DNA of 54,316 bases from an uncultured Eubacteriales bacterium (GTDB taxonomy: Bacteria > Bacillota > Clostridia > Oscillospirales > Oscillospiraceae), in assembly GCA_900314485.1 (NCBI GenBank), contig OMVL01000010.1, forward strand, positions 1 to 54,316, read 5' to 3'. Made by a program: the position numbers and the translations under genes. How positions within the stretch are numbered: position 1 is the first letter of the stretch; each line of letters opens with the position of its first letter. Positions 41,001-48,948 of this stretch are shown one piece after another. The notes under the pieces are model-generated. The model was not told where the DNA came from, did not search any database, and saw only the letters and a list, made by a program, of their open reading frames with translations.

Positions 41001-41212
41001 AGCACCTCTCCCTCCAACCGGGCGGGGACACACCAATGGACAGTCTGAGGCCAGTTGGACACAATGAGAGACAGCGCCCCCTGGGGAAAGCTGCCCCTGG
41101 AGCAGCGGATGCGGAGAACGCCGGGCCGGGAGGGCTCCAGCTGAATGTATAGATTCTTTTCGGTTGTGACAATCGGCAGCCCGGCATCCAGCCGCTTCCA
41201 CAGAGGGGCCAT
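38096..41212 (-). CDS. Very long CDP-glycerol:glycerophosphotransferase (TagF-like) with ~600-residue N-terminal extension
   Basis: A 1038-residue protein. The C-terminal ~390 residues are a TagF/TagB-type transferase that polymerises or transfers glycerol phosphate onto wall teichoic acid or a capsule. Seen: LQHGVIALKR with His785, GLARWDVL, MPTWRNWL, HPKFREY with His901 and LLITDYSSVCWDVYYQGKP at 937-955. The first ~600 residues show no TagF signature; they are rich in Trp, Arg and beta-strand-like runs and look like several repeated beta-rich modules. GGAGG lies 6 bases before the ATG. It is a lone gene, with no other teichoic acid gene nearby. The role of the extension is unknown. Confidence 0.85.
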   Translation of the reverse strand: MAPLWKRLDAGLPIVTTEKNLYIQLEPSRPGVLRIRCSRGSFPQGALSLIVSNWPQTVHWCVPARLEGEVLTADMAGSEAAFDPEDNRPLCLALAQETERGLVLYPLRALRLLQRMKTAARSLYLYDNRDLFAGPVDSFCRDGRFFEAVPTYAVTGKKTVDLALRLVPRSLRYEMQMTYGLTRMEEREDCLWWQAAAPAGAPELLGLSLRPTDGNEGTGRFFSFTQRSGGRWACLPLSALPMDGREYVLSGVVEQEGDLLFHVPLCVIDSELHIRLEDRANGLPYLQNEDRACYVKLDELCHPSFVALPHRPSCQQNIPAARLDQALENGLLPETGHCAITDLGGRNWQWQMELHRFLLTNQDEVCIVASRQNQRCLLPVRLLSVTPSYSLLSADLSPMIDRIQTSRIAQWDLALAIHQGEDWYHMRLRCPARTVRRRLNTDREYLDYSAAFGSPMGEAPVGDHSVEGLLSCLTEGYCQLQLADPLYRYEPQIIARCDRASLHGTTLRLRLRCPAGIPGRWAGVMLVHRFKLEIDRSMRYFPASQLAERDGVFHMAAKIDLSPIALTPLYWDIRAVFEGEDGRQYLLRVVAATEQNRSDLHKGLKRRWLRLRRTVFTDSYRQGSDLSVSLYRTAGNGFALVCQDYSPYSGFRFRMKERIALILSRLFRKQLAKKSIFLCYEKYCCMAQDNGFYFFRHCMENGMEQKMHRSIYFVIDKKQPDYKERLLPYKDHVIQFMSLRHMIYILSARLLISSDSKAHAYAWRAKESIILPRIQYNKKLVFLQHGVIALKRVEFYSKGTNAVQLFITSNQREHDIIVSEMAYPTEDVVITGLARWDVLEDKGLKERRILVMPTWRNWLEEVSDVVFTSSDYYRNYMSLLNDSRLFDLLERQDLYLDFYIHPKFREYISNFSITEGGRVRLIPFGTEPLNQLIMGCKLLITDYSSVCWDVYYQGKPVLFYQFDLEQYNETTGSYIDMETELFGDRVITPEELLNALEQYAESDFRLPEKYAEMRPKMYAYIDHNNSQRVCEEIMKRHW

Positions 41213-41240
41213 AGTGTACCTCCACAGACCTTTCTAGTGT

Positions 41241-41268
41241 ACAGGCCGACCCGCAGGGGTCGGCCTGT
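41241..41268. other. Hairpin between the TagF-like and carboxyltransferase genes
   Basis: ACAGGCCGACCC and GGGTCGGCCTGT form a perfect 12-bp stem with a 4-base loop. It lies 17 bases after the carboxyltransferase stop (minus strand) and upstream of the TagF-like gene. There is no T run on the minus strand, so it is either a weak terminator or a processing structure between the two genes. Confidence 0.6.
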
Positions 41269-41284
41269 GTCGTTGTTTTGGGAA

Positions 41285-42802
41285 TTACAGCGGGATATTC
41301 CCGTGATGGTGCTTCTTCTGGCCGGACTGGAAGGTGAGATGTGCCTCCAGTACCTTCTCCAGCAGGCGGCGGGTATCCTGGGGCAGGATCACGTCGTCAA
41401 TAAAGCCCAGCTTGGCTCCGATATAGGGATTCAGGTAAGTATCCTTATAGGTCTGAACCTTTTCGTCCAGAACCTCCTGATACTTGTCGCCGGCGGCCTT
41501 CAAGTCACGCTTGTTCAGGATCTTGACAGCGCCCTCGGCGCCCATGACGGCGATCTCCGCATAGGGCCAGGCCCAGACCACGTCCGCTCCCAGCTCCTTG
41601 CAGCACATGGCGATATACGCACCGCCATAGGCCTTGCGGAGGATAATGGTGATCTTGGGCACTTTTGCCTCGGAGTAGGCATAGAGCATCTTTGCGCCGT
41701 GGCGGATGATGCCGCTGCTCTCCTGGTCCCGGCCGGGGAAAAAGCCGGGGACGTCCACCAGATTGATGAGGGGGATGTTATAGCAGTCGCAGGTGCGGAT
41801 AAACCGGGCGGCCTTGCAGGAGGCGTTCACGTCCAGACAGCCTCCCAGCACGGCGGGCTGGTTGGCTACAAAGCCCACTGTGGCGCCGCCCACCCTGGCA
41901 AAGCAGGTGACCACGTTTGCGGCAAACTCCGGCTCGATCTCAAAGATGGACTCGGTATCCGCCAGATAGTCGATGACCCGCTTCACGTCGTAGATGCGCC
42001 GCTTGTTCTCCGGTACGATGTCCTGAATGCCCCGCTGCCAGCGGGCCTTGGCCTTGGGCAGGATGTCGGGCAGCTGGTCGCAGTTCTGGGGCAGATAGGT
42101 CAGAAGCTGCCGAATTTTCAGCAGGCAGTCCCGGTCGTCGGAAGCCCGGACATGGGCCACGCCGTTTTTCCGCATATGGACATCCGCTCCGCCCAGCTCC
42201 TGCATGCTGATGTCCTCGCCGATGACCTCTTTGACCACGGCGGGGCCGGTGACGAACATCTCGCCGGTGCCCTCCACAAAGAAGATAAAGTCCTGCAGGG
42301 CGGGGGAGTAGCTGGCGCCGCCGGCGCAGGGGCCCATAATGGCGGTGATCTGAGGGATGACGCCGGAGGCCTGTACGTTTTGATAGAAAATGTTGCCGTA
42401 CTGAGCCAGAGCCTTGATACCCTCCTGGATCCGGGCGCCGCCGGAGTCCATCAGAGCGATGATGGGCACCTTGGCCTTCAGAGCCATCTTCTGCACCTCG
42501 GTGATCTTCCGGGCGTTGGAGTCGGAGAGAGAGCCTCCGGAGATGGTGAAGTCCTGAGCGTAGGCGTAGACAAAGCGGCCGCCTATCTTGCCGCAGCCGG
42601 CAATGACGCCATCCCGGGCGCAGGGCTTTTCCAGACTCCGTCCCCGGTTCTGGAAGACGTTGTATTCCACAAAGGTGTCGGGGTCGAAGAGAATATTCAG
42701 CCGCTCATCGGCGGTCAGCTTGCCCTTTTCGTGCTGGCGGTCGGGCTTGGCGCTGGACAGCAGGTCATGGCGATGCTGTTCCAATTGCTGAATGGAATCC
42801 AT
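41285..42802 (-). CDS. Acyl-CoA carboxylase/methylmalonyl-CoA decarboxylase-type carboxyltransferase
   Basis: A 505-residue carboxyltransferase of the PccB/MmdA family, which moves a carboxyl group between an acyl-CoA (methylmalonyl-, propionyl- or glutaconyl-CoA) and biotin. Seen: two crotonase-like halves, the oxyanion segments MDSGGARIQEG and GPCAGGASYSPAL in the first, and VPGFFPGRDQE and LRKAYGGAYIAM in the second; the C terminus HHHGNIPL is typical. AAGGAG precedes the ATG. No biotin carrier or carboxylase is adjacent. The biotin carrier and Na+ pump at 8.3-9.9 kb are possible partners, which would make it a decarboxylase subunit; that is inference. Confidence 0.9.
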   Translation of the reverse strand: MDSIQQLEQHRHDLLSSAKPDRQHEKGKLTADERLNILFDPDTFVEYNVFQNRGRSLEKPCARDGVIAGCGKIGGRFVYAYAQDFTISGGSLSDSNARKITEVQKMALKAKVPIIALMDSGGARIQEGIKALAQYGNIFYQNVQASGVIPQITAIMGPCAGGASYSPALQDFIFFVEGTGEMFVTGPAVVKEVIGEDISMQELGGADVHMRKNGVAHVRASDDRDCLLKIRQLLTYLPQNCDQLPDILPKAKARWQRGIQDIVPENKRRIYDVKRVIDYLADTESIFEIEPEFAANVVTCFARVGGATVGFVANQPAVLGGCLDVNASCKAARFIRTCDCYNIPLINLVDVPGFFPGRDQESSGIIRHGAKMLYAYSEAKVPKITIILRKAYGGAYIAMCCKELGADVVWAWPYAEIAVMGAEGAVKILNKRDLKAAGDKYQEVLDEKVQTYKDTYLNPYIGAKLGFIDDVILPQDTRRLLEKVLEAHLTFQSGQKKHHHGNIPL

Positions 42803-42867
42803 GGTTTATACTCCTTTATAGGGGCCATCTTGCTGGGATGGCAATACGATTCTGATCACATGTAGAC

Positions 42868-42896
42868 ATTATAGCAATGTTTTCCACCGGATGCAA
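42868..42896 (-). promoter_or_regulatory. Promoter of the carboxyltransferase gene
   Basis: On the minus strand TTGCAT, a 17-base spacer and a perfect TATAAT. The transcript begins about 60 bases before the start codon and contains a small GCCATC/GATGGC hairpin near 42822-42841. Confidence 0.82.
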
Positions 42897-42980
42897 GTAT
42901 TTTGCCCCGGTCATTCAAAATATGGGCTGTTTTGCGGGATGTGGCGGAGATTTTTCGTTCCGTCGGGGCGTTAAGTGTGA

Positions 42981-42986
42981 TACAAT
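42981..42986 (+). promoter_or_regulatory. Possible -10 element of the uracil-DNA glycosylase gene
   Basis: TACAAT preceded by GTGTGA. The -35 region (TTCCGT at 42958-42963) is poor. If used, transcription begins near 42993, which makes the ATG at 42994 leaderless and favours the GTG at 43015. Confidence 0.4.
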
Positions 42987-43014
42987 AGGGAAAATGAGAC
43001 GGGAGGCGAGGGCT

Positions 43015-43581
43015 GTGAGAAGCTGGGAAGAGCTGCGGCAGGTCTGTGAGCAGTGCCAAAAGTGCGAGCTGGGGGCAAGCCGGACCAACCTGGTCTTTGG
43101 AGACGGCAACCCAAATGCGGAAATTATGTTCGTGGGCGAGGGCCCGGGGCAGCAGGAGGATCTGACAGGCACCCCCTTTGTCGGCCCTGCGGGCCAGCTG
43201 CTGGATCGGATGCTGGAAATCATTGACCTTGACCGGACGAAATACTATATTGCCAATATTGTCAAGTGCCGTCCGCCTCGAAACCGGGACCCCCTGGCGG
43301 GGGAGCAGGACGCCTGCATCGACTATCTCCGGGAGCAGGTAAAGCTGGTGCGGCCGAAGATCATTGTCTGCCTGGGGCGCATTGCCGCCATGCGGCTCAT
43401 CTCCCCGGATTACCGCATCACACGGGAGCATGGTCAGTGGGTGCAGAGAAGCGGCTTTTGGATGACTGCGATCTACCATCCCTCCGCTCTCCTGCGGGAC
43501 GAGAGCAAGCGGCCGGAGACCTTTGACGATTTGATCTCCATTCGGGAGAAGATCAAAGAGGTCTGCGAGAGAACCTGTTGA
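43015..43581 (+). CDS. Family 4 uracil-DNA glycosylase (Fe-S type)
   Basis: A 188-residue repair enzyme that removes uracil from DNA. Seen: Cys-rich CEQCQKCELG near the N terminus, motif FVGEGPGQQEDLTGTPFVGPAG, NIVKCRPPRNRDP, IIVCLGRIAA and the catalytic HPSALLR motif; the conserved cysteines of these segments are those that bind a 4Fe-4S cluster in family 4. I favour the GTG at 43015, with GGGAGG 8 bases upstream; ATG 42994 is an alternative that adds seven residues. It precedes mazF on the same strand without an obvious terminator. Confidence 0.93.
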   Translation: MRSWEELRQVCEQCQKCELGASRTNLVFGDGNPNAEIMFVGEGPGQQEDLTGTPFVGPAGQLLDRMLEIIDLDRTKYYIANIVKCRPPRNRDPLAGEQDACIDYLREQVKLVRPKIIVCLGRIAAMRLISPDYRITREHGQWVQRSGFWMTAIYHPSALLRDESKRPETFDDLISIREKIKEVCERTC

Positions 43582-43752
43582 GGAAAAAGCGCACTCTGTC
43601 GAATTCTGAGGCATAGGATGCTTCGGGGAGATGTTATGGCCGGCCATTTCTTCTCTCTCCGGGTATATTCCCGCCCACGCTGGGGAAAATGATAGTACAC
43701 TGTTGCACAAGTTGTGACGGGGTACATTTCTAATCGGCGGAGTGTGAATTTT

Positions 43753-44121
43753 GTGGATACCAGCGTCAGAAGAGGAGACATTTTTTACGCAGATCTAAGT
43801 CCCGTGGTAGGCAGTGAGCAGGGGGGCGTCCGTCCGGTGCTCATCATTCAAAATGACATGGGAAATCGGCATAGCCCCACGGTGATCGCCGCTGCCATCA
43901 CCTCTCAGCTCAACAAGGCGAAGCTGCCCACCCATATTGAGCTGATCGACCCCCACTGCGGCCTGACAAAGGACTCCGTCATCCTGCTGGAGCAGGTGCG
44001 GACTCTGGACAAACGACGTCTGCGGGAGCGGATGGGCCATCTGGACGAGGAGGTGATGGGAGCGGTAGACGCCGCCATCGCCGTCAGCTTTGGCCTGCGG
44101 CCCAGAGAACGGGAGGTCTGA
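43753..44121 (+). CDS. mazF: MazF/NdoA-type endoribonuclease toxin without an adjacent antitoxin
   Basis: A 122-residue protein of the PemK/MazF family, an mRNA interferase that cuts single-stranded RNA at short sites. The [21 protein letters not shown] start, [24 protein letters not shown] and [13 protein letters not shown] are nearly the Bacillus NdoA pattern, and the catalytic Arg and Thr/Ser positions are kept. The start is GTG 43753 with GGCGGAG 10 bases upstream; earlier GTGs in frame (43714, 43744) are too close to or before the ribosome site. The antitoxin that normally lies directly upstream is missing: the 171-base gap after the glycosylase gene is too short for it. Confidence 0.92.
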   Translation: MDTSVRRGDIFYADLSPVVGSEQGGVRPVLIIQNDMGNRHSPTVIAAAITSQLNKAKLPTHIELIDPHCGLTKDSVILLEQVRTLDKRRLRERMGHLDEEVMGAVDAAIAVSFGLRPREREV

Positions 44122-44142
44122 GACTTTTTTTGAAAAAAGTCT
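44121..44142 (+). terminator. AT-rich hairpin after mazF
   Basis: AGACTTTTTT and AAAAAAGTCT form a perfect but weak AT-rich stem around TG. It ends at the -35 element of the trp promoter. It could slow read-through from mazF into the trp leader, but it lacks a GC-rich stem. Confidence 0.4.
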
Positions 44143-44170
44143 TGCAAAATACGCGGTCGGGCAGTATAAT
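44142..44170 (+). promoter_or_regulatory. Promoter of the trp operon
   Basis: TTGCAA (44142-44147), a 17-base spacer and a perfect TATAAT (44165-44170). It drives the T-box leader and trpEGDCFBA. Confidence 0.88.
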
Positions 44171-44179
44171 ATCTTTCAT

Positions 44180-44463
44180 CACCTAAACCGTTGAAGTGAG
44201 AGTAAAAACAGTGATGCTCCCCCAGAGAGCCTGCGGTGCTGCGATGCAGGCGGAATACACGCTGTTAAATGGGTCACTGAGGGCACGGTCAAAGGCGGCA
44301 TAGAGGTGCTGCCGAGTATTCCGTGACGTGAGGGCATACGTCAGTTGCCGGAGGTATGTTGGTACCTTGCAAAGGGGCGGCATTTCAGCCGCAATCAGGG
44401 TGGCACCGCGGATAAGCTTTTATTCGTCCCTGACAGAGTTCTTGCTCTGTCAGGGACTTTTTT
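44180..44463 (+). promoter_or_regulatory. T-box riboswitch, tryptophan specific, controlling trpEGDCFBA
   Basis: The leader has the conserved T-box AGGGTGGCACCGCG (44397-44410) followed by a terminator, plus a long stem I. The basal stem pairs CAGTGA (44209-44214) with TCACTG (44274-44279), and just inside its 3' arm is TGG (44270-44272), the expected Trp specifier codon. T-boxes bind the matching uncharged tRNA: here uncharged tRNA-Trp would favour the antiterminator and switch the operon on. The stretch of 360 bases between mazF and trpE is fully explained by this element and its promoter. Confidence 0.93.
44426..44463 (+). terminator. Regulated terminator of the trp T-box
   Basis: GTCCCTGACAGAG and CTCTGTCAGGGAC (13 bp, perfect) around TTCTTG, followed by six T residues. 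It overlaps the region that must refold with the T-box to form the antiterminator. Confidence 0.95.
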
Positions 44464-44481
44464 GATGCAAAGAGGAGGCCG

Positions 44482-45954
44482 ATGCCTGTGCAGATCAAAC
44501 CGAGCTACGAGGAGGTACTTGCCTGCGCCAAGTCGGGCGAATACACCACCATTCCCATCAGTACCGAGCTTTTCAGTGACATTAAAACGCCGGTGGAGGT
44601 GCTGAAGACTTTGCTTCATGTCTCCGACCACTGCTACATGCTGGAGAGTGCCGGGGACAACGAGGCCTGGGGGCGCTACACCTTTCTGGGATACGATCCC
44701 AAGCTGGAGCTGACGTGTGAAAACGGCAAAGTCCGCTGCGGGGGCGTCACGGTGGAGACAAACCATCCGAACGAAGTGATCCGCCAGATTTTGAACGAAC
44801 ACAAGAGCCCCCGGCTCCCCGGACTGCCCAGCTTTACCGGCGGCTTGGTGGGCTACTTCTCCTATGACTATCTGAAATATGCCGAGCCGACCCTGCGGCT
44901 GGACGCCAAGGACACGGAGGGCTTTAAGGATGTAGACCTGATGCTCTTTGACAAGGTCATTGCCTTTGACCACTACCGGCAGAAGATCGTCCTGATGATC
45001 AATATCGACCTGACCCGGCCGGAAACGGAGTACAACCGGGGGTTGCTGGAGCTGGGGCATATGGTGGAGCTGATTAAAAACGGCCAGCCCCGGAAAAATC
45101 TTTCCGGAAAGCTGGGGGGAGAAGTAACGCCCCTGTTTCAGAAAGACGAGTACTGCGCCATGGTGGAGCGGGCCAAGCACCACATTGTGGAAGGCGACAT
45201 CTTTCAGATCGTCCTGTCCAACCGGCTGGAGGCCCCCTTTGAGGGGAGCCTGCTGAACACCTATCGCATCCTGCGGACGCTGAACCCCTCTCCCTATATG
45301 TTCTACTTCTCCGGCTCTGATATGGAGGTAGCCGGGGCGTCTCCCGAGACGCTGGTCAAGCTGGAAAACGGCGTCCTCCACACCTTTCCCCTGGCGGGCA
45401 CCCGGCCCAGAGGAAAGACGGCGGCAGAGGACGCTGAACTGGAGCAGGACCTTCTGGCTGACCCCAAGGAACTGGCCGAGCACAATATGCTGGTGGATCT
45501 GGGCCGCAACGACATCGGCAAGATCAGCAAATTCGGCACGGTGCAGGTGGAGAAGTACCACGAGATCCAGCGCTATTCCCACGTCATGCACATCGGCTCC
45601 ACCGTCCGGGGGGAGATTCGGGAGAGCGCTGACGCACTGGACGCCATTGACGCCATTCTCCCTGCCGGAACCCTGTCCGGCGCACCGAAGATCAAGGCCT
45701 GCCAGCTCATCAACGACCTGGAAAACAACAAGCGGGGCATCTACGGTGGGGCCATCGGCTACATTGACTTTACCGGCAATCTGGACACCTGCATTGCCAT
45801 CCGGATTGCCTACAAGAAAAACGGCAAGGTATTCGTCCGCAGCGGAGCGGGCATTGTGGCAGACTCGGTGCCGGAGCGAGAATACCAGGAGTGCCTGAAC
45901 AAGGCTGCTGCCGTCATTAAGGCGCTGAAAACCGCTGAGGAGGTGGAGGACTGA
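44482..45954 (+). CDS. trpE: Anthranilate synthase component I
   Basis: A 490-residue chorismate-binding enzyme, first step of the tryptophan branch. Seen: N-terminal Trp-binding region with ESAGDNEAWGRYTFLGYDP, the catalytic core HYHE-equivalent EKYHEIQRYSHVMHIGSTV, DALDAILPAGTLSGAPKI with the key Thr-Leu-Ser-Gly-Ala, and GAIGYIDFTGNLDTCIAIR. It needs TrpG for glutamine use. GGAGG is only 3 bases before the ATG at 44482 but 9 bases before a GTG at 44488, so the true start may be two codons later. Its stop overlaps the trpG start. Confidence 0.97.
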   Translation: MPVQIKPSYEEVLACAKSGEYTTIPISTELFSDIKTPVEVLKTLLHVSDHCYMLESAGDNEAWGRYTFLGYDPKLELTCENGKVRCGGVTVETNHPNEVIRQILNEHKSPRLPGLPSFTGGLVGYFSYDYLKYAEPTLRLDAKDTEGFKDVDLMLFDKVIAFDHYRQKIVLMINIDLTRPETEYNRGLLELGHMVELIKNGQPRKNLSGKLGGEVTPLFQKDEYCAMVERAKHHIVEGDIFQIVLSNRLEAPFEGSLLNTYRILRTLNPSPYMFYFSGSDMEVAGASPETLVKLENGVLHTFPLAGTRPRGKTAAEDAELEQDLLADPKELAEHNMLVDLGRNDIGKISKFGTVQVEKYHEIQRYSHVMHIGSTVRGEIRESADALDAIDAILPAGTLSGAPKIKACQLINDLENNKRGIYGGAIGYIDFTGNLDTCIAIRIAYKKNGKVFVRSGAGIVADSVPEREYQECLNKAAAVIKALKTAEEVED

Positions 45955-46544
45955 TGCTGCTGCTCATCGACAACTACGACAGCTTTTCCTACAACCTCTA
46001 CCAGCTCGTCGGCTCGGTGGAGCCGGACATCCGTGTCATCCGCAACGACGCCATGACGGTAGAGGAGATCGAGGCCCTGCACCCTGCGGGCATCATCCTC
46101 TCCCCCGGTCCCGGACATCCGGAGGAGGCCGGTGTGTGCATTGAAGTGGTGCAGAAGCTGGGGAGCAAAATTCCCATCCTGGGGGTCTGCCTGGGTCATC
46201 AGTCCATCTGCACCGCCTACGGGGCCACGGTCAGCTACGCAAAGCAGCTGATGCACGGCAAGCAGTCGGACGCCGGGCTGGATGGAAGCAGCCCCCTGTT
46301 CAAAGGCTGCAAAGCGACAGAACCGGTGGCCAGGTATCACTCTCTGGCCGCCATTGAGGACACGCTTCCCGACTGCCTTATTGTCACCGCCCGGGCGGAC
46401 GACGGGGAGATCATGGCGGTACAGCACAGGGAATATCCCGTCTACGGCGTCCAGTTCCATCCGGAATCCATTATGACGCCGGCGGGGAAGATCATGCTGC
46501 AAAATTTCTACCATATCACAAACGGAGGTCATTTAAATGATTAA
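45954..46544 (+). CDS. trpG: Anthranilate synthase component II (glutamine amidotransferase)
   Basis: A 196-residue class I amidotransferase that supplies ammonia to TrpE. Seen: [15 protein letters not shown] at the N terminus, the oxyanion loop SPGPGHP, the nucleophile Cys in ILGVCLGHQ, and the catalytic His in GVQFHPES. Coupled to trpE by the TGATG overlap. It ends eight bases inside trpD. Not fused to trpD, unlike in enterics. Confidence 0.97.
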   Translation: MLLLIDNYDSFSYNLYQLVGSVEPDIRVIRNDAMTVEEIEALHPAGIILSPGPGHPEEAGVCIEVVQKLGSKIPILGVCLGHQSICTAYGATVSYAKQLMHGKQSDAGLDGSSPLFKGCKATEPVARYHSLAAIEDTLPDCLIVTARADDGEIMAVQHREYPVYGVQFHPESIMTPAGKIMLQNFYHITNGGHLND

Positions 46545-47553
46545 GGAAGCCATTGTGAAAATCGTCAGCAAAGAGGACCTCGCCTACGACGAGGCATATC
46601 AGGTCATGAACGAGATCATGGGCGGCGAGACCACTCCCACCCAGAACGCCGCCTTTTTAGCCGCCCTGTCCACCAAGAGCGCCAAGGCGGAGACCATCGA
46701 CGAGATCTCCGGCTGCGCTGCCGCCATGCGGGAGCACGCCATTCCGGTAGAGACGGGTTTGGACACCTTCGAGATCGTGGGTACCGGCGGCGACGGAGCC
46801 CATTCCTTCAATATCTCCACCACCTCCCTTTTCGTGCTGGCAGCCGGCGGGGTGAAGGTGGCAAAGCACGGCAACCGGGCAGCCTCCAGCAGCAGCGGCA
46901 CCGCCGACTGTCTGGAAGCCCTGGGCATCAATATCCAGCAGGATCCGGAGACCTGCAAGCGGCTGCTGGAGGAGGTGGGCGCCTGCTTTATGTTCGCTCA
47001 GAAGTACCACAGCTCCATGAAGTATGTGGGCTCCATCCGCAGGGAGCTGGGCGTTCGCACTGTCTTCAACATTCTCGGCCCCATCACCAATCCTGCCCGT
47101 CCCGCCTATCAGCTGCTGGGCGTCTATGACGAGTATCTGGTGGAGCCCATGGCAAAGGTGCTGTCCAGTCTGGGTGTGAAGCGTGGCCTGGTGGTCTACG
47201 GTCAGGACAAGCTGGACGAGATCTCCGTCTCCGCTCCCACCACCGTCTGCGAATTTGACGGCGGGGAGTACCGCACATACACCATCACTCCCGAGGACTT
47301 TGGCCTTACCCGTGCGCAGAAGTCTGACATCGTGGGCGGCACTCCCGCCGAAAACGCTCAGATCACTCTGGACATTCTCAGCGGCGTGAAAGGCCCCAAG
47401 CGGGACATCGTCCTGCTCAATGCCGGCGCCGGTCTGTATATTGCGGAGAAGGCGGACTCTCTGGCAGCGGGCGTCAAGCTGGCTGCCGAGCTGATCGACT
47501 CCGGGGCTGCGCTGAAAAAGGTTGACGAGCTGCGCAGGGCCTCCAACGCATGA
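46537..47553 (+). CDS. trpD: Anthranilate phosphoribosyltransferase
   Basis: A 338-residue enzyme that joins anthranilate to PRPP. The PRPP-binding [14 protein letters not shown], the [21 protein letters not shown] loop, and the [18 protein letters not shown] segment are present. GGAGG lies upstream of the ATG, which overlaps trpG by eight bases; its stop overlaps the trpC start (ATGA). Confidence 0.97.
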   Translation: MIKEAIVKIVSKEDLAYDEAYQVMNEIMGGETTPTQNAAFLAALSTKSAKAETIDEISGCAAAMREHAIPVETGLDTFEIVGTGGDGAHSFNISTTSLFVLAAGGVKVAKHGNRAASSSSGTADCLEALGINIQQDPETCKRLLEEVGACFMFAQKYHSSMKYVGSIRRELGVRTVFNILGPITNPARPAYQLLGVYDEYLVEPMAKVLSSLGVKRGLVVYGQDKLDEISVSAPTTVCEFDGGEYRTYTITPEDFGLTRAQKSDIVGGTPAENAQITLDILSGVKGPKRDIVLLNAGAGLYIAEKADSLAAGVKLAAELIDSGAALKKVDELRRASNA

Positions 47554-48341
47554 GCACCATTTTGGACACCATTGCCGCCCATGCCCGTCAGCGGGTGGCG
47601 GCGGACAGGGCGGAGAACAGTCTGGATGCATTGAAAGAGCTGTGTCAGGAGGGCGGAATTGCCAACGGAAAAGCCTTCTACGACGCTGTCGAGAGAGAAG
47701 GGATGAGCTTTATCTGCGAGGTGAAGCGGGCATCCCCCTCCAAGGGACTGATCGCCAAGGACTTTCCCTATGTGGAGATTGGGAGAGACTACGAGCAGGC
47801 CGGGGCCGACTGCATCTCCTGTCTGACGGAGCCGAAGTGGTTCCTGGGGTCTGACCAAATCTTTCGGGAGATTCGGCAGAATGTCTCCATTCCCATGATC
47901 CGGAAGGATTTCGTGGTGGACGAATATCAGCTCTATCAGGCAAAGCTGATGGGGGCAAACTGCGTCCTGCTTATCTGCGCCATTTTGGACACTGAGACGA
48001 TTCGCCGCTATCTGGACATCTGCAATCAGTTGGGCCTTGCCGCACTGGTGGAGACCCACGACGAGGGGGAAATCTCCTCCGCCGTCGCCGCTGGGGCCAG
48101 GATGATCGGCGTCAACAACCGGAATTTGAAGGATTTTTCCGTGGACTTCTCCAATGCCGCCCGGCTCCGGGATCTGATTCCCGCCGGGACCCTCTATGTG
48201 GCGGAGTCTGGAGTCAAGTCCCCCGAGGATGTGGCTGCTCTGAAAAAAACCGGCGCAGACGCCGTGCTCATGGGCGAGGTGCTGATGCGGGCAAAGGACA
48301 AGGGCAGAATGCTTGCCCAAATGCGGGAGGCCGCCCAATGA
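47550..48341 (+). CDS. trpC: Indole-3-glycerol phosphate synthase
   Basis: A 263-residue TIM-barrel enzyme. Seen: [13 protein letters not shown] with the catalytic Lys, [21 protein letters not shown] with the second Lys, [22 protein letters not shown] and the phosphate-binding [10 protein letters not shown]. Coupled by overlaps to trpD and trpF. Separate from trpF, as is usual in Firmicutes. Confidence 0.97.
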   Translation: MSTILDTIAAHARQRVAADRAENSLDALKELCQEGGIANGKAFYDAVEREGMSFICEVKRASPSKGLIAKDFPYVEIGRDYEQAGADCISCLTEPKWFLGSDQIFREIRQNVSIPMIRKDFVVDEYQLYQAKLMGANCVLLICAILDTETIRRYLDICNQLGLAALVETHDEGEISSAVAAGARMIGVNNRNLKDFSVDFSNAARLRDLIPAGTLYVAESGVKSPEDVAALKKTGADAVLMGEVLMRAKDKGRMLAQMREAAQ

Positions 48342-48943
48342 CAGCAAAAATAAAGCTCTGCGGTTTGTCCCGTCCGGCAGATATTGATTATGTCAATCAA
48401 GTAAAGCCGGATTACTGCGGGTTTATCGTGAACTTCCCCAAGAGCCGCCGCAATGTGACCCCTGAGCAGGTACGGGCGTTGACTGCCCGGCTCTCCGGAG
48501 ACATTATCCCGGTGGGGGTCTTTGTGGACGAGTCGGTAGAGACCGTGGCCGGACTGCTGGAGGATGGGACGATTGCCGTCGCCCAGCTTCACGGGCATGA
48601 GGATGAAGCATACCTTGCCGCCCTGCGGAAGCTGACCGCAAAGCCCATCTGGCAGGCCTTTCAGATTCGCAGTGCAGCGGATTTGGAACGGGCAAAATCC
48701 AGCACCGCCAATCTGGTGCTGCTGGACTCCGGACAGGGCAGCGGCGTGACCCTGGACTGGCGGATTTTGGCAGACTTTCCCCGGCCCTTTGTGCTGGCGG
48801 GGGGACTGACGGCGGAGAACATTCCCGCCGCTGTACAACAGGTGAAGCCCTACGCCGTTGACCTCAGCTCCGGCGTGGAGACGGAGGGCTATAAGGATTA
48901 CGAAAAGATGCTGGCGGCGGTGGCCGCTGTGAAAAAGGAGTAA
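48338..48943 (+). CDS. trpF: Phosphoribosylanthranilate isomerase
   Basis: A 201-residue TIM-barrel isomerase. The catalytic Cys is in IKLCGLSRP, the acid/base Asp in LLDSG, and VAQLHGHED and [12 protein letters not shown] complete the pattern. The last residues [15 protein letters not shown] match the family. Its start overlaps the trpC stop. trpB begins six bases after its stop. Confidence 0.96.
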   Translation: MTAKIKLCGLSRPADIDYVNQVKPDYCGFIVNFPKSRRNVTPEQVRALTARLSGDIIPVGVFVDESVETVAGLLEDGTIAVAQLHGHEDEAYLAALRKLTAKPIWQAFQIRSAADLERAKSSTANLVLLDSGQGSGVTLDWRILADFPRPFVLAGGLTAENIPAAVQQVKPYAVDLSSGVETEGYKDYEKMLAAVAAVKKE

Positions 48944-48948
48944 TAATT

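Noticed and set aside
43582-43752. A MazE-type antitoxin gene before mazF
   Set aside because: The gap is only 171 bases and has no start codon with ribosome site leading to an antitoxin-sized frame on the plus strand.
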